62,624 nucleotides of DNA, from positions 1 through 62,624 of the forward strand of contig JADGJL010000036.1 of the NCBI GenBank assembly GCA_027600665.1, given 5' to 3'. The translations under genes and the position numbers were made by a program. The stretch is from Irineochytrium annulatum (Eukaryota; Chytridiomycota; Chytridiomycetes; Chytridiales; Chytridiaceae). This document shows positions 52,328 to 60,220 of this stretch, one piece after another (the stretch's first letter is position 1; every line of letters starts with the position of its first letter). A model generated the notes under the pieces. The model did not search any database. It worked only from the letters and a program-made list of their open reading frames with translations, and was not told the origin of the DNA.

Positions 52328-52693
52328 ATGGCATACCAAAAGTTGGGCCGTAATTCCAGCGCACGTAAAGCTTTGTTCCGTGACCTGGTAACCGACCTGT
52401 TCTTATACGAACGCATTCAGACAACTGAAGCGAAAGCAAAAGAGGTTCGCTCTATTGCTGAAAAACTGATCACTAAAGCGAAAAAGGGAGATCTTCATGC
52501 CCGTCGCCAAGTGGCAGCTTATGTTCGCCGCGAAACTATCGATGGTGAGCAAGATGCAATCCAAAAACTGTTTAGCGAATTGTCCGGTCGTTACGCTGAG
52601 CGTCCAGGTGGATACACTCGTATCTTGAAACTGGGACCTCGTCGTGGTGACGCAGCGCCAATGGTTTACTTGGAACTGGTAGACCGCGCGTAA
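52328..52693 (+). CDS. rplQ: 50S ribosomal protein L17
   Basis: Exit-side large-subunit protein. The 121-residue protein starts [20 protein letters not shown] and ends in [18 protein letters not shown], normal for the family. AAGGAGGG precedes the ATG. Last gene of the S10-to-alpha supercluster, followed by a terminator. Confidence 0.97.
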   Translation: MAYQKLGRNSSARKALFRDLVTDLFLYERIQTTEAKAKEVRSIAEKLITKAKKGDLHARRQVAAYVRRETIDGEQDAIQKLFSELSGRYAERPGGYTRILKLGPRRGDAAPMVYLELVDRA

Positions 52694-52709
52694 AACAGAT
52701 GAGATGAGG

Positions 52710-52750
52710 AAAGGGGACAGAATCAACGATTCTGGATTAACCCTTTTTTT
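52710..52750 (+). terminator. Terminator after rplQ
   Basis: A hairpin with AAAGGG pairing CCCTTT and an inner perfect AGAATC-AAC-GATTCT stem is followed by a long T run. Confidence 0.85.
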
Positions 52751-52778
52751 CTCTTCATTTCGGAATTCGTGCTGTAAT

Positions 52779-52804
52779 AGAAGCTCCGTAAGGGGCTTCT
52801 TTTG
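52779..52804 (+). terminator. Second terminator-like hairpin before truA
   Basis: GAAGCTCC-GTAA-GGGGCTTC is followed by TTTT, 50 bases before the truA start. It may back up the first terminator. The two lie where the ecfA-ecfT genes are found in B. subtilis. Confidence 0.65.
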
Positions 52805-52852
52805 CTGTTCGGGATAGGGATATGTATAGTATGGAACAAAGGTGTGGTATTA

Positions 52853-53626
52853 ATGCGGAACTTATGTATGACGTTAACTTATGATGGCACTGCCTATTAC
52901 GGCTTCCAAGTACAGCCGGGTGGGAATACCATTCAGGATCATCTTGAAGATGCGATTCGTGCTTTAACTGGTGAGAAGGTTAAAATTACAGGTTCAGGCC
53001 GAACAGATGCAGGCGTTCACGCTCGCAGACAGATCTTCAATTTTCCTACGGAATCCCAGATCCCGATTGAACGTTGGTGTATTGCGCTCAACTCCAGATT
53101 ACCCTCCGATATTGTCGTTATTGATGCGATTGAAGTTTCGGCTGATTTTCATTCTCGCTATGCAGCGAAAAAGAAAACATATCGTTACACAGTCAATGCG
53201 AATCAGTTTCCGGATGTATTCAACAGAAGACTGCAGTATCATCATCATGCGAAGCTTGATATTACGGCAATGCAGGAGGCCTTACGACATTTCATAGGGA
53301 CCTATGATTATACCTCTTTTGCTTCACGCAAGTCTCAGAAAGAGAATCATGTCCGTTCGGTATACGAAGCATGGATTGAAGTGGACCGATCAATGTGCAG
53401 AGACCATCCGCGTGATCAGGGTGTCATTCACATTTTTGTGAGTGGTAACGGCTTTTTGCAGCATATGGTTCGAATCATTGTAGGAACACTGCTGGAGATC
53501 GGAGAGGGCAAACGGAAAGCCTCTGATGTACCGAATATGATTGCTGCATGTAATCGATCTGCTGCAGGACCTACTGCAGTTAGCTGCGGTTTAATGCTCT
53601 GGGATCTTGAATATACAAAAGATTAA
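52853..53626 (+). CDS. truA: tRNA pseudouridine synthase A
   Basis: Makes pseudouridine at positions 38-40 of the tRNA anticodon arm. The 257-residue protein has the catalytic aspartate in GSGRTDAGVHA near residue 55, LTYDGTAYYGFQ at the start and a GNGFLQHMVRIIVGTLLEIG stretch near the C-terminus. The ATG at 52853 follows AAAGGTG; the open frame starts 17 codons earlier without a ribosome site. Normally part of an ecfA-ecfT-truA-rplM run, here without the ecf genes. Confidence 0.95.
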   Translation: MRNLCMTLTYDGTAYYGFQVQPGGNTIQDHLEDAIRALTGEKVKITGSGRTDAGVHARRQIFNFPTESQIPIERWCIALNSRLPSDIVVIDAIEVSADFHSRYAAKKKTYRYTVNANQFPDVFNRRLQYHHHAKLDITAMQEALRHFIGTYDYTSFASRKSQKENHVRSVYEAWIEVDRSMCRDHPRDQGVIHIFVSGNGFLQHMVRIIVGTLLEIGEGKRKASDVPNMIAACNRSAAGPTAVSCGLMLWDLEYTKD

Positions 53627-53655
53627 AATTGGTGAGTGAAAAGCTTAATTAACAC

Positions 53656-53684
53656 TTGCGATTTAATCGCCTATCATGTAATAT
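53656..53684 (+). promoter_or_regulatory. SigA promoter of rplM-rpsI
   Basis: TTGCGA (53656-53661), 17 bases and TAATAT (53679-53684), directly ahead of the L13-type leader. Confidence 0.83.
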
Positions 53685-53687
53685 AAA

Positions 53688-53735
53688 AGTTGTGTTTTCT
53701 TAATGGCTTTCCCACAGCCCCAATTAAGAGGTTCA
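53688..53735 (+). promoter_or_regulatory. L13-type ribosomal leader
   Basis: Right after the promoter, TTGTGTTTTCTTAATGG, a CCCACAGCCCC loop region and CAATTAAGAGG form the short stem known from Firmicute L13 leaders (TTCTTAAT with ATTAAGAG; GGC with GCC inside). L13 is thought to bind it and repress its own operon. The match is by eye. Confidence 0.78.
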
Positions 53736-53831
53736 CATCAAATTTACAATCCATCAACACCTAAAGTTATAACTTAACGAACGAAGATAAATGAAAATGA
53801 TGATTTTGAACATTTTAAGGAGGAACTTTTC

Positions 53832-54269
53832 ATGCGTACTACGTACATGGCGAAGCCTAACGAAGTTGAGCGCCAATGGCACATCATTGATGCTGAAGGC
53901 AAAACCCTCGGACGTTTGGCGAGCGAAGCAGCTGCTTTGATTCGCGGCAAACACAAGCCACAATTCACTCCACATGTGGACACTGGCGATTTCGTTGTTA
54001 TCATCAATGCTGAGAAAATCGTATTGACTGGTAAGAAAATGCAAGGTAAAAAATACTACCGTCACTCGATGCACCCAGGTGGTTTGAAAGTAACTACTGC
54101 TGAAGAGATGGTTAAAAACAAACCTGAGCGTATGTTGGAATTGGCTGTTCGCGGTATGCTTCCTAAAACTCGCATGGGCGAGAAAATGAAGTTGAGACTT
54201 AAAGCGTACAGAGGCACTGAGCATCCACATGCAGCACAAAAACCAGAAGTTTACGAACTTCGCGGTTAA
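53832..54269 (+). CDS. rplM: 50S ribosomal protein L13
   Basis: Early-assembly large-subunit protein. The 145-residue protein starts [20 protein letters not shown] and has [21 protein letters not shown] near 25 and [14 protein letters not shown] sequence near 110. AAGGAGGAAC precedes the ATG. It pairs with rpsI on one short transcript. Confidence 0.97.
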   Translation: MRTTYMAKPNEVERQWHIIDAEGKTLGRLASEAAALIRGKHKPQFTPHVDTGDFVVIINAEKIVLTGKKMQGKKYYRHSMHPGGLKVTTAEEMVKNKPERMLELAVRGMLPKTRMGEKMKLRLKAYRGTEHPHAAQKPEVYELRG

Positions 54270-54288
54270 TTAAAAGGAGGACAGTTTC

Positions 54289-54681
54289 ATGGCACAAGTA
54301 CAATACTATGGGACAGGTCGTCGTAAACATTCGGTAGCACGTGTTCGCCTTGTACCGGGTGAAGGACGCATTGTCATCAATAAACGTGATATTAATGAAT
54401 ACTTCGGTTTGGAAACACTCAAACTGATCGTAAAACAACCACTGAACTTGACAGAAACGCTCAACAACTATGACGTTCTTGTTATTGCTCATGGTGGCGG
54501 AATCTCCGGTCAAGCCGGCGCAATCCGTCATGGTATCTCCCGCGCTCTGCTCAAAGCAGATCCGGAATACCGTGCATCCCTGAAAAAAGCAGGATTCCTG
54601 ACTCGTGACCCACGTATGAAAGAGCGTAAAAAATACGGTCTTAAAGCGGCTCGTCGCGCACCTCAGTTCTCCAAACGTTAA
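54289..54681 (+). CDS. rpsI: 30S ribosomal protein S9
   Basis: Its C-terminal tail reaches the P-site tRNA. The 130-residue protein has [19 protein letters not shown] at the start, [20 protein letters not shown] near 70 and ends [17 protein letters not shown], normal. AAAGGAGG precedes the ATG. A strong terminator closes the unit. Confidence 0.97.
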   Translation: MAQVQYYGTGRRKHSVARVRLVPGEGRIVINKRDINEYFGLETLKLIVKQPLNLTETLNNYDVLVIAHGGGISGQAGAIRHGISRALLKADPEYRASLKKAGFLTRDPRMKERKKYGLKAARRAPQFSKR

Positions 54682-54686
54682 TATTA

Positions 54687-54718
54687 AAAGCCTTTGGCCT
54701 CGGCCAAAGGCTTTTTTA
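54687..54718 (+). terminator. Terminator after rpsI
   Basis: A perfect 14-bp stem (AAAAGCCTTTGGCC with its complement) and a 2-base turn are followed by TT and AT-rich DNA. Confidence 0.93.
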
Positions 54719-55373
54719 TATCTTCATGAAGATTTTGCATATAATATATATATCCGCTTATGCCATAACACTCATATGTGTCCGCATGACTGTTCATTGT
54801 CGCATCATATGTGTTAAATATCTTCATTAATGTTCCTTAATACAGTTTTTTCATATCTGAGTTAATACTTCTTATTAAACCTCACTACACCTCATAAATC
54901 GTTTATGATGATACGCTATGCTCATTCCCATCGTTTCCCACACGTTCTAAAACAGCTCTTTATAAAATCATCTATTAGGGCTCAAGCCTGCTTTATTGAA
55001 TGTATTCGGTTTGCTCTTCAAAATTTATTCTTCACTTTAAATTTCATCAGTTTTTCTTATGGAAACCATAAAAGTCTCTCACATATCATATGATATATGT
55101 TGTCACGCTGAACTCCTTATAACTTCTTCTTCTCTTTATTTCATGTTAATCGATGATTGATAATCTGATGCTTTTCCTGGCGATATAAACTGTTCAAACT
55201 CAGCACCAGCAAAGCATTTCTAGGCTATGAAATGTATTCTACCCAGCCCAATGACTTGGGCCAAGTTCATTTTTTATCTCATGAACAGAGAAAAGGATAA
55301 ATTGAACCAAATTATTTACGATAGCGACGATCAAAAAGAGAAAAAAATGATCTATTTTACCATATGGCAGGCA
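54719..55373. other. AT-rich gene-free stretch between rpsI and cysH
   Basis: About 650 bases with no convincing gene on either strand. Visible are a 14-base palindrome ATATCATATGATAT (55083-55096), a hairpin GCCCAA-TGAC-TTGGGC (55246-55261) followed by CAAGTTCATTTTTT, and two CATATGTGT copies near its start. A 62-codon open frame at 54905-55093 has no ribosome site and looks accidental. Confidence 0.65.
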
Positions 55374-55401
55374 TTGACATCCGCAATGAAAGATTTATAC
55401 T
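55374..55401 (+). promoter_or_regulatory. SigA promoter of cysH
   Basis: TTGACA (55374-55379), 16 bases and TATACT (55396-55401), 70 bases before the start of cysH. Confidence 0.82.
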
Positions 55402-55470
55402 AAACATAATTCATATTAGATTAGTCGGCTTTAACGTGTATTGAAATGCAGAATGGGGGAAAATACGCAG

Positions 55471-56163
55471 ATGAACTTATTGGAGAAAGAAGAATTGGCG
55501 CGCACGAAGGCAGAGGAACTGGAGCTTGCGAGTCCAGAGGATATTATTCGGTATGCTATTGAAACATTTCCTAATATCACTTTTGCATGTAGCTTTGGTG
55601 CGGAAGATGTTGTACTTGTAGATATGTTGCAGAAGATCAGCCCATCGACAGATATTTTTTATTTGGATACTGATTTCCACTTCAAAGAAACATACGAAAC
55701 ACGGGATAAGATGCAAGAGAACTACAACCTTGAATTTGTACGCGTGTCTCCTAAGATTACTCCGGAAGAACAGGCAGCTCAACACGGTGAAGAATTGTGG
55801 AAGTCTGATCCAAATGCGTGCTGTAACATTCGCAAAGTCGAACCGTTAACACGAATTCTTTCTCAGTATGATGCATGGATTACAGGTATTCGTAGAGATC
55901 AAGCACCAACTCGTGCAAACTCCAAGAAGGTTGAATATGATACTAAATTTGGCCTGATGAAGTTTAATCCGATTGCACATTGGACCACAGAGGATGTATG
56001 GCAATATATTCGTGATAATAACGTTGTGTATAATCCTCTTCATGATCAGAACTACCCGAGTATTGGCTGTGAGCATTGCACACGTCAGGTTATGCCTGGT
56101 GAGGACCCTCGTGCTGGACGCTGGTCTGGTAATGATAAAACGGAATGTGGCCTTCATAAATAA
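55471..56163 (+). CDS. cysH: Adenylylsulfate (APS) reductase, CysH type
   Basis: Reduces activated sulfate to sulfite in assimilatory sulfur metabolism, using thioredoxin. The 230-residue protein has the PAPS-reductase fold, with FACSFGAEDVVLVDML near 35 and the catalytic ECGLH at the C-terminus. It also has the CC...CxxC pattern (NACCNIRK near 115 and GCEHCTR near 198) that binds a [4Fe-4S] cluster; this marks the APS-reducing rather than the PAPS-reducing form. The ATG at 55471 follows GGGGGA; an in-frame TTG is ten codons earlier. Downstream lies a decayed sulfate adenylyltransferase, the enzyme that would make its substrate. Confidence 0.93.
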   Translation: MNLLEKEELARTKAEELELASPEDIIRYAIETFPNITFACSFGAEDVVLVDMLQKISPSTDIFYLDTDFHFKETYETRDKMQENYNLEFVRVSPKITPEEQAAQHGEELWKSDPNACCNIRKVEPLTRILSQYDAWITGIRRDQAPTRANSKKVEYDTKFGLMKFNPIAHWTTEDVWQYIRDNNVVYNPLHDQNYPSIGCEHCTRQVMPGEDPRAGRWSGNDKTECGLHK

Positions 56164-56186
56164 TAGATACACAAGGAACTGACAAG

Positions 56187-56519
56187 ATGACATCAATTCT
56201 GTCACATGGAGGTACGCTGGTTCAGCGTGTCGTGCAAGGAAAAGAACGGGAGCAATTGTTGGAAGACAGTAGTCGGCTTTCAGACACGTAATCCGGTCCA
56301 GCGGGAATCATGAGTACATTCAAAAGAGCGCTATGGAGATTGTAGACGCACTAGGCATCCAGCAAAACTTGTCCACATGATAAGGAACACCATATGGCGC
56401 TTTCCGGCACCGAAGTACGTGGGTTGCTCCGAGACGGTCAGTGCCCTCCTCCTGAATTTACACGTCCTGAGGTAGCTGAGGTGCTGATTGAAGGAATGGC
56501 GGAGCAAGTCCCGTCCTAG
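56187..56519 (+). pseudogene. sat: Decayed sulfate adenylyltransferase gene (sat)
   Basis: Fragments of ATP sulfurylase, the enzyme that makes APS for CysH. Piece 1 (56187 onward, after AAGGA) reads MTSILSHGGTLVQRVV, the family N-terminus, for about 27 codons. Piece 2 (56269 onward, next frame) reads VVGFQTRNPVQR, a conserved core of the enzyme normally about 160 residues further on. Piece 3 (56309 onward, third frame) reads HEYIQKSAMEIVDAL, the adjoining part, shifted by one base. Piece 4 (56394-56519) reads [19 protein letters not shown] and PEVAEVLI, the C-terminal end. So two large internal deletions and at least one frameshift. It cannot encode an active enzyme. Confidence 0.88.
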
Positions 56520-56586
56520 CGGTATAATTGTCCATCTTGTCCCATATAGATGATTAGAGTCATTTATAGGGACGAGGTGGTTTTTT

Positions 56587-57342
56587 ATGCGTAAAAATAT
56601 GGGGAAACACTTTGTAGTCTGGATTAGGTTAAAAACAATCAAAAGAGTCATGCTGAGCCTCTGTCTGCTGGCCATGTTAGTGGCGGTGATGTCTTATGAG
56701 CTGCCTTCTGCCAAGACGTCAGGCTACTGGAGTTTACCGATGGCAGGCAAAGTCATTGCTATTGATGCAGGGCACGGAGGTCCAGATGGAGGAGCGGTAA
56801 GTAAGCAGGGGGTTATTGAAAAAGATATTAACCTGTCTATTGCCTTGTATGTGAGAGATTATTTGCAGCAGGCAGGGGCCTTGGTGGTTATGACACGAGA
56901 GATAGACACGGATTTGGCAGAAGCGGACACCAAGGGGTACTCCAAACGAAAGACGGAAGATCTGAAACAAAGAGTACGGCGGATAGAGGATAAGCAAGCA
57001 GATCTCTTTATTAGCATTCACATGAACAGTGTCCCATCCAACCGATGGAGTGGAGCGCAGGTTTTCTATACACCTAACCATCCGGATAACGAAGGTTTGG
57101 CTAATCTGCTTCAACAAGAGATGGTTCGTAATCTGGAGAATACAGATCGAATCGCCAAAACGGTAAACACGGTTTACCTGTTACAGGCTCTGAAGATTCC
57201 TTCAGCACTGGTAGAAGTGGGCTTCCTTTCTCATCCGGAAGAGGCACGTATGCTTGCTGATGAAGCTTATCAACGCAAGGTAGCTGCATCGATCTATAAT
57301 GGGATTCTCAGATATTCCTCAGGAGAACGGCCTAAAAGTTAG
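56587..57342 (+). CDS. cwlD: N-acetylmuramoyl-L-alanine amidase CwlD
   Basis: Makes muramic-delta-lactam in the spore cortex together with PdaA, needed for germination. The 251-residue protein has an N-terminal membrane anchor (about 19-37) and an Amidase_3 domain with zinc ligands in DAGHGG (His), EKDINLSIA (Glu) and SIHMNS (His), and the catalytic Glu in VEVGFLSHPEEA. The ATG follows GAGGTGG. First of the cwlD-salA-gerD-kbaA-pdaB sporulation cluster, as in B. subtilis. Confidence 0.95.
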   Translation: MRKNMGKHFVVWIRLKTIKRVMLSLCLLAMLVAVMSYELPSAKTSGYWSLPMAGKVIAIDAGHGGPDGGAVSKQGVIEKDINLSIALYVRDYLQQAGALVVMTREIDTDLAEADTKGYSKRKTEDLKQRVRRIEDKQADLFISIHMNSVPSNRWSGAQVFYTPNHPDNEGLANLLQQEMVRNLENTDRIAKTVNTVYLLQALKIPSALVEVGFLSHPEEARMLADEAYQRKVAASIYNGILRYSSGERPKS

Positions 57343-57421
57343 TCAGAATAATAAAGGTAATGATATAATTGGTTCAGCATACCTAATTACATGCCAATAG
57401 ATAAAGCTGAGGTGCTGTCTG

Positions 57422-58522
57422 ATGTTATCAAAAGAACAGATACTTGAACTATTACAGCCATTACAAGAACCACAATTGGGAGTAAGTCTGACCGAACTGG
57501 AATGGGTTCGAGATATTATGGTGAAAGAAAATCATGTGGCTCTGACCATAGTGACACTGGAAAATCGACCTGAGGATTCAACAGCCTTGAGTGATGCAGC
57601 ACGTAATTTGTTATCCCAGCACGGACTGAGGGATGTACATATTCGCGTACGTGCAGCTTCTGAGCATGATCGTGAGAGCCTGAATATGGGACAACCTGAT
57701 AAAGAGCCGGATCGGGACGAAGTGCTCGTAAAAGGTCACGCAGCGGGCCTGGATGGACATGAGTTGTTAAGTCCTGAATCAGGGGTTCGTTTTATTGCAG
57801 TGGCCAGTGGTAAAGGTGGCGTTGGTAAATCAACGGTGACCGTTAATCTCGCTGCAGCCTTGGCACGTCAAGGCAAGAAAGTAGGCTTGATTGATGCGGA
57901 TATCTACGGCTTCAGTGTACCTGACATGATGGGGATTGAAGAATATCCGGTCGTTGAAGATGGCGTTATCCAACCGGTTGAACGTTTCGGAGTCAAAGTG
58001 ATGTCCATGGGCTTCTTTATTCGGGAGAACAATCCAGTGATCTGGCGAGGACCCATGCTCGGCCGGATGTTGCGTCAATTCTTTACTGATGTCCAGTGGG
58101 GCGAGTTGGATTATATGTTACTGGATTTGCCACCAGGTACGGGAGATGTTGCTTTGGATGTGCATCAGTTGTTGCCACAGAGCAAGGAAATTATTGTGAC
58201 CACGCCACATGCAACAGCAGCTTTTGTCGCTGCACGTGCGGGTGCAATGGCCATTCAGACCGATCATGAGTTGCTTGGTGTGGTTGAGAACATGGCTTAT
58301 TATGAATGTGGCCGTTGCGGCGAGAAGGATTATGTCTTTGGACGTGGAGGCGGGGGAAGACTTGCGGAAAGTCTGCACACAAGCTTGCTTGCCCAGATTC
58401 CACTAGGCACGCCGGATAATCATCCTTCTGAGCCTGATTTCTCACCTTCCGTTTACAAAGCAGATTCTCGTATAGGGGTTATCTACGATGAAGTGGCCCG
58501 GTCCATTGAATCCCAGTTTTAA
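57422..58522 (+). CDS. salA: Mrp/NBP35-family P-loop ATPase SalA
   Basis: A 366-residue protein with an N-terminal MIP18/DUF59 domain (residues 1-75) and a MinD-like ATPase with the deviant Walker A GKGGVGKST near 145, DADIYGFS and a CxxC pair in YYECGRCGEKD near 300. Mrp proteins carry or deliver Fe-S clusters; in B. subtilis SalA (YbaL) also regulates scoC and exoprotease genes. The start follows GAGGTG. Same order as B. subtilis, between cwlD and gerD. Whether it is a regulator or an Fe-S carrier here is open. Confidence 0.9.
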   Translation: MLSKEQILELLQPLQEPQLGVSLTELEWVRDIMVKENHVALTIVTLENRPEDSTALSDAARNLLSQHGLRDVHIRVRAASEHDRESLNMGQPDKEPDRDEVLVKGHAAGLDGHELLSPESGVRFIAVASGKGGVGKSTVTVNLAAALARQGKKVGLIDADIYGFSVPDMMGIEEYPVVEDGVIQPVERFGVKVMSMGFFIRENNPVIWRGPMLGRMLRQFFTDVQWGELDYMLLDLPPGTGDVALDVHQLLPQSKEIIVTTPHATAAFVAARAGAMAIQTDHELLGVVENMAYYECGRCGEKDYVFGRGGGGRLAESLHTSLLAQIPLGTPDNHPSEPDFSPSVYKADSRIGVIYDEVARSIESQF

Positions 58523-58546
58523 GGGTTGGGTGTTATAAATACAAGT

Positions 58547-58577
58547 AAAGCCTGCGTCCACTTGGATGCAGGCTTTT
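58547..58577. terminator. Terminator between salA and gerD
   Basis: AAAGCCTGCGTCCA pairs with TGGATGCAGGCTTTT, then a short T run; the convergent gerD end lies just beyond, and the stem also has T residues on the minus strand. Confidence 0.8.
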
Positions 58578-58611
58578 CAGTATCTGTGGTGCGCAATTAA
58601 ACACCTACTGT

Positions 58612-59364
58612 TTAAGAACCTCCGCTGCCCGAATCTCCACTGCTTCCACCATCTCCGCCATCACTACCACCTTGGCCCTGACCGTCTTGCTGTCCGCCTT
58701 GCTCTTCCCCCTGTTTTCCGCCACTTTCCACTTTCGGTTGCAACTCTTCCTGTACAACTTTCTTGAGCAAAGTGAGTACTTCCATGCGGAACAATGGGTT
58801 TTGCATCACTTCCTGCATGACAGTCATCGTCTGTTTACGGTAATCTGGAGTCTTTGTCATATCCATGAACATTTTGGATACCTCAGGTGACTTCATGATG
58901 TCTTCAACAGACTTTTGATATGTGGGATCTTTAATCAATTGCATATGAAGTTGTTTACTTTGTGCGTTGATCACCTTGGCAAATTCCCCCGCAAACTGCG
59001 GATCAGTCATGATCTTTTCGAATTCCTTCTTATATTCGGGAGCTGTGATGGTATCTTTTACTGCAATACGTATTTGTTCCGAAGATTGCACAGGCATTAA
59101 CATTTTCATACCAATGGATCCCGAAGCACCACCTGAACCGCCACCTTCTTCCGAACTGCTGTTTCCGCTGGATGAGCTCTGACCTGTAAGAGCTTCCTCC
59201 ACTGCTTTCTTGCCTTCGTCACTTTTCAAAATATCTACAACCATTGTTTTCATCTCTTTATAACTGCCCTGAGGAGGCGAAGAACTCTGATCTGAACCGC
59301 AGCCGGCAAGCATGACGGATAGCCCCAGTACGACACAGCATAGCTGCCACAAAGGCCGTTTCAT
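58612..59364 (-). CDS. gerD: Spore germination lipoprotein GerD
   Basis: Inner-spore-membrane lipoprotein that gathers nutrient receptors into the germinosome. The 250-residue protein begins MKRPLWQLCCVVLGLSVMLAGC, a lipoprotein signal with lipobox LAGC and Cys22 as the lipidated residue. A helical core is interrupted by a Ser/Gly/Glu insert (about 62-84) and ends in a Gly/Ser/Gln/Asp tail of about 45 residues. B. subtilis GerD is near 185 residues and, as I recall, lacks the insert and has a shorter tail. The start follows AAGGAGGGATTGTACAC; a longer open frame upstream is unused. It has a SigG-like promoter. Confidence 0.92.
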   Translation of the reverse strand: MKRPLWQLCCVVLGLSVMLAGCGSDQSSSPPQGSYKEMKTMVVDILKSDEGKKAVEEALTGQSSSSGNSSSEEGGGSGGASGSIGMKMLMPVQSSEQIRIAVKDTITAPEYKKEFEKIMTDPQFAGEFAKVINAQSKQLHMQLIKDPTYQKSVEDIMKSPEVSKMFMDMTKTPDYRKQTMTVMQEVMQNPLFRMEVLTLLKKVVQEELQPKVESGGKQGEEQGGQQDGQGQGGSDGGDGGSSGDSGSGGS

Positions 59365-59397
59365 GTGTACAATCCCTCCTTGATTAGATACTGGATG

Positions 59398-59427
59398 TAG
59401 TATGTGATGGGAAAGGGTGAAATATGT
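59398..59427 (-). promoter_or_regulatory. SigG-like promoter of gerD
   Basis: On the minus strand ACATA (59427-59423), an 18-base spacer and CATACTA (59404-59398) match the forespore SigG pattern (GHATR, 17-18 bases, CATWMTA), with A in place of the first G. It lies 34 bases before the gerD start. gerD is SigG-controlled in B. subtilis. Confidence 0.7.
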
Positions 59428-59489
59428 TGAGCAATGATGGTTTTTTGCTGAGAAGGTTGGTAAAATAAACACTCGGGGGTGGAAAACAT

Positions 59490-60122
59490 TTGAATTTACG
59501 TAAATGGTTTTTCCTGTTTTGGACAGCCTTGCTTATTGGGGCAGCGGGAGCATTAGGTACAGGATTGATTATGATGCTGGTGAACGGGGAGAAAACAAAT
59601 GGATTAAATGATTTTCTTCTGTATCTTTTGATCCTATTTGGATCAGGGGTTATGATCAGCGTGTATTCACAAATGGGTTTCTTTGCATATCTGATATTGA
59701 ATTACATGGGTAAAGGTGTATTTCCTAAGCGTAGTTGGCAGATCGTGCAGATTGTACTAACGGTTCTAGCGCTGCTTGACGTAATGTTTTTACGCCTGTT
59801 TGTTGGCGGAGACCGGGAGCGCATGTCGGATATTGTGTTGGGTATCATTATTTTGGCGGCTGCAATTGTTACCGCTTACGTTAAAGTAAAGCTGACTCAT
59901 CTCTCCGCGCTTGTACCTACACTGTTCTTCATGATTGCGGTCACCATAGTGGAGACGATTGGCGTATTGCGTATTGATGTGAATGCGGCAACCATATTTA
60001 TTGTGGTACCCTTGCTCTTATGTAATGCATACCAAATGCTGATATTGCATAGGCTTGTGGATGTATCAGCGAAGCCCAGCGTAAGTGGAAAGGCAGAACA
60101 GTTGAATGAAAGTCGAGCATAA
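59490..60122 (+). CDS. kbaA: KinB-pathway activation protein KbaA
   Basis: A 210-residue membrane protein with six hydrophobic segments, resembling KbaA, needed for KinB to start the sporulation phosphorelay in B. subtilis. It begins with TTG seven bases after GGGGGTGGA, giving MNLRKWFFLFWTALLIGAAG. The FLLYLLILFGSGVMISVYSQMGFFAYL segment and its place between gerD and pdaB support the call. The last 20 residues are polar. A good hairpin follows. Confidence 0.85.
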   Translation: MNLRKWFFLFWTALLIGAAGALGTGLIMMLVNGEKTNGLNDFLLYLLILFGSGVMISVYSQMGFFAYLILNYMGKGVFPKRSWQIVQIVLTVLALLDVMFLRLFVGGDRERMSDIVLGIIILAAAIVTAYVKVKLTHLSALVPTLFFMIAVTIVETIGVLRIDVNAATIFIVVPLLLCNAYQMLILHRLVDVSAKPSVSGKAEQLNESRA

Positions 60123-60146
60123 ATTTCGTTTAGTATAAAACATACC

Positions 60147-60175
60147 AAAAAGAGCTAACCTGGTTAGCTCTTTTC
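60147..60175. terminator. Terminator between kbaA and pdaB
   Basis: AAAGAGCTAACC pairs with GGTTAGCTCTTTT, a 12-bp stem, followed by CAACTTTT. Because pdaB ends nearby on the other strand, it can serve both. Confidence 0.85.
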
Positions 60176-60220
60176 AACTTTTAAGCTCGTATAGAGTCTG
60201 TAGATCCGGCAATCTGCCAG

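Noticed and set aside
54905..55093. 62-codon plus-strand open frame in the rpsI-cysH gap
   Set aside because: No ribosome site, AT-rich and unlike a protein in composition.
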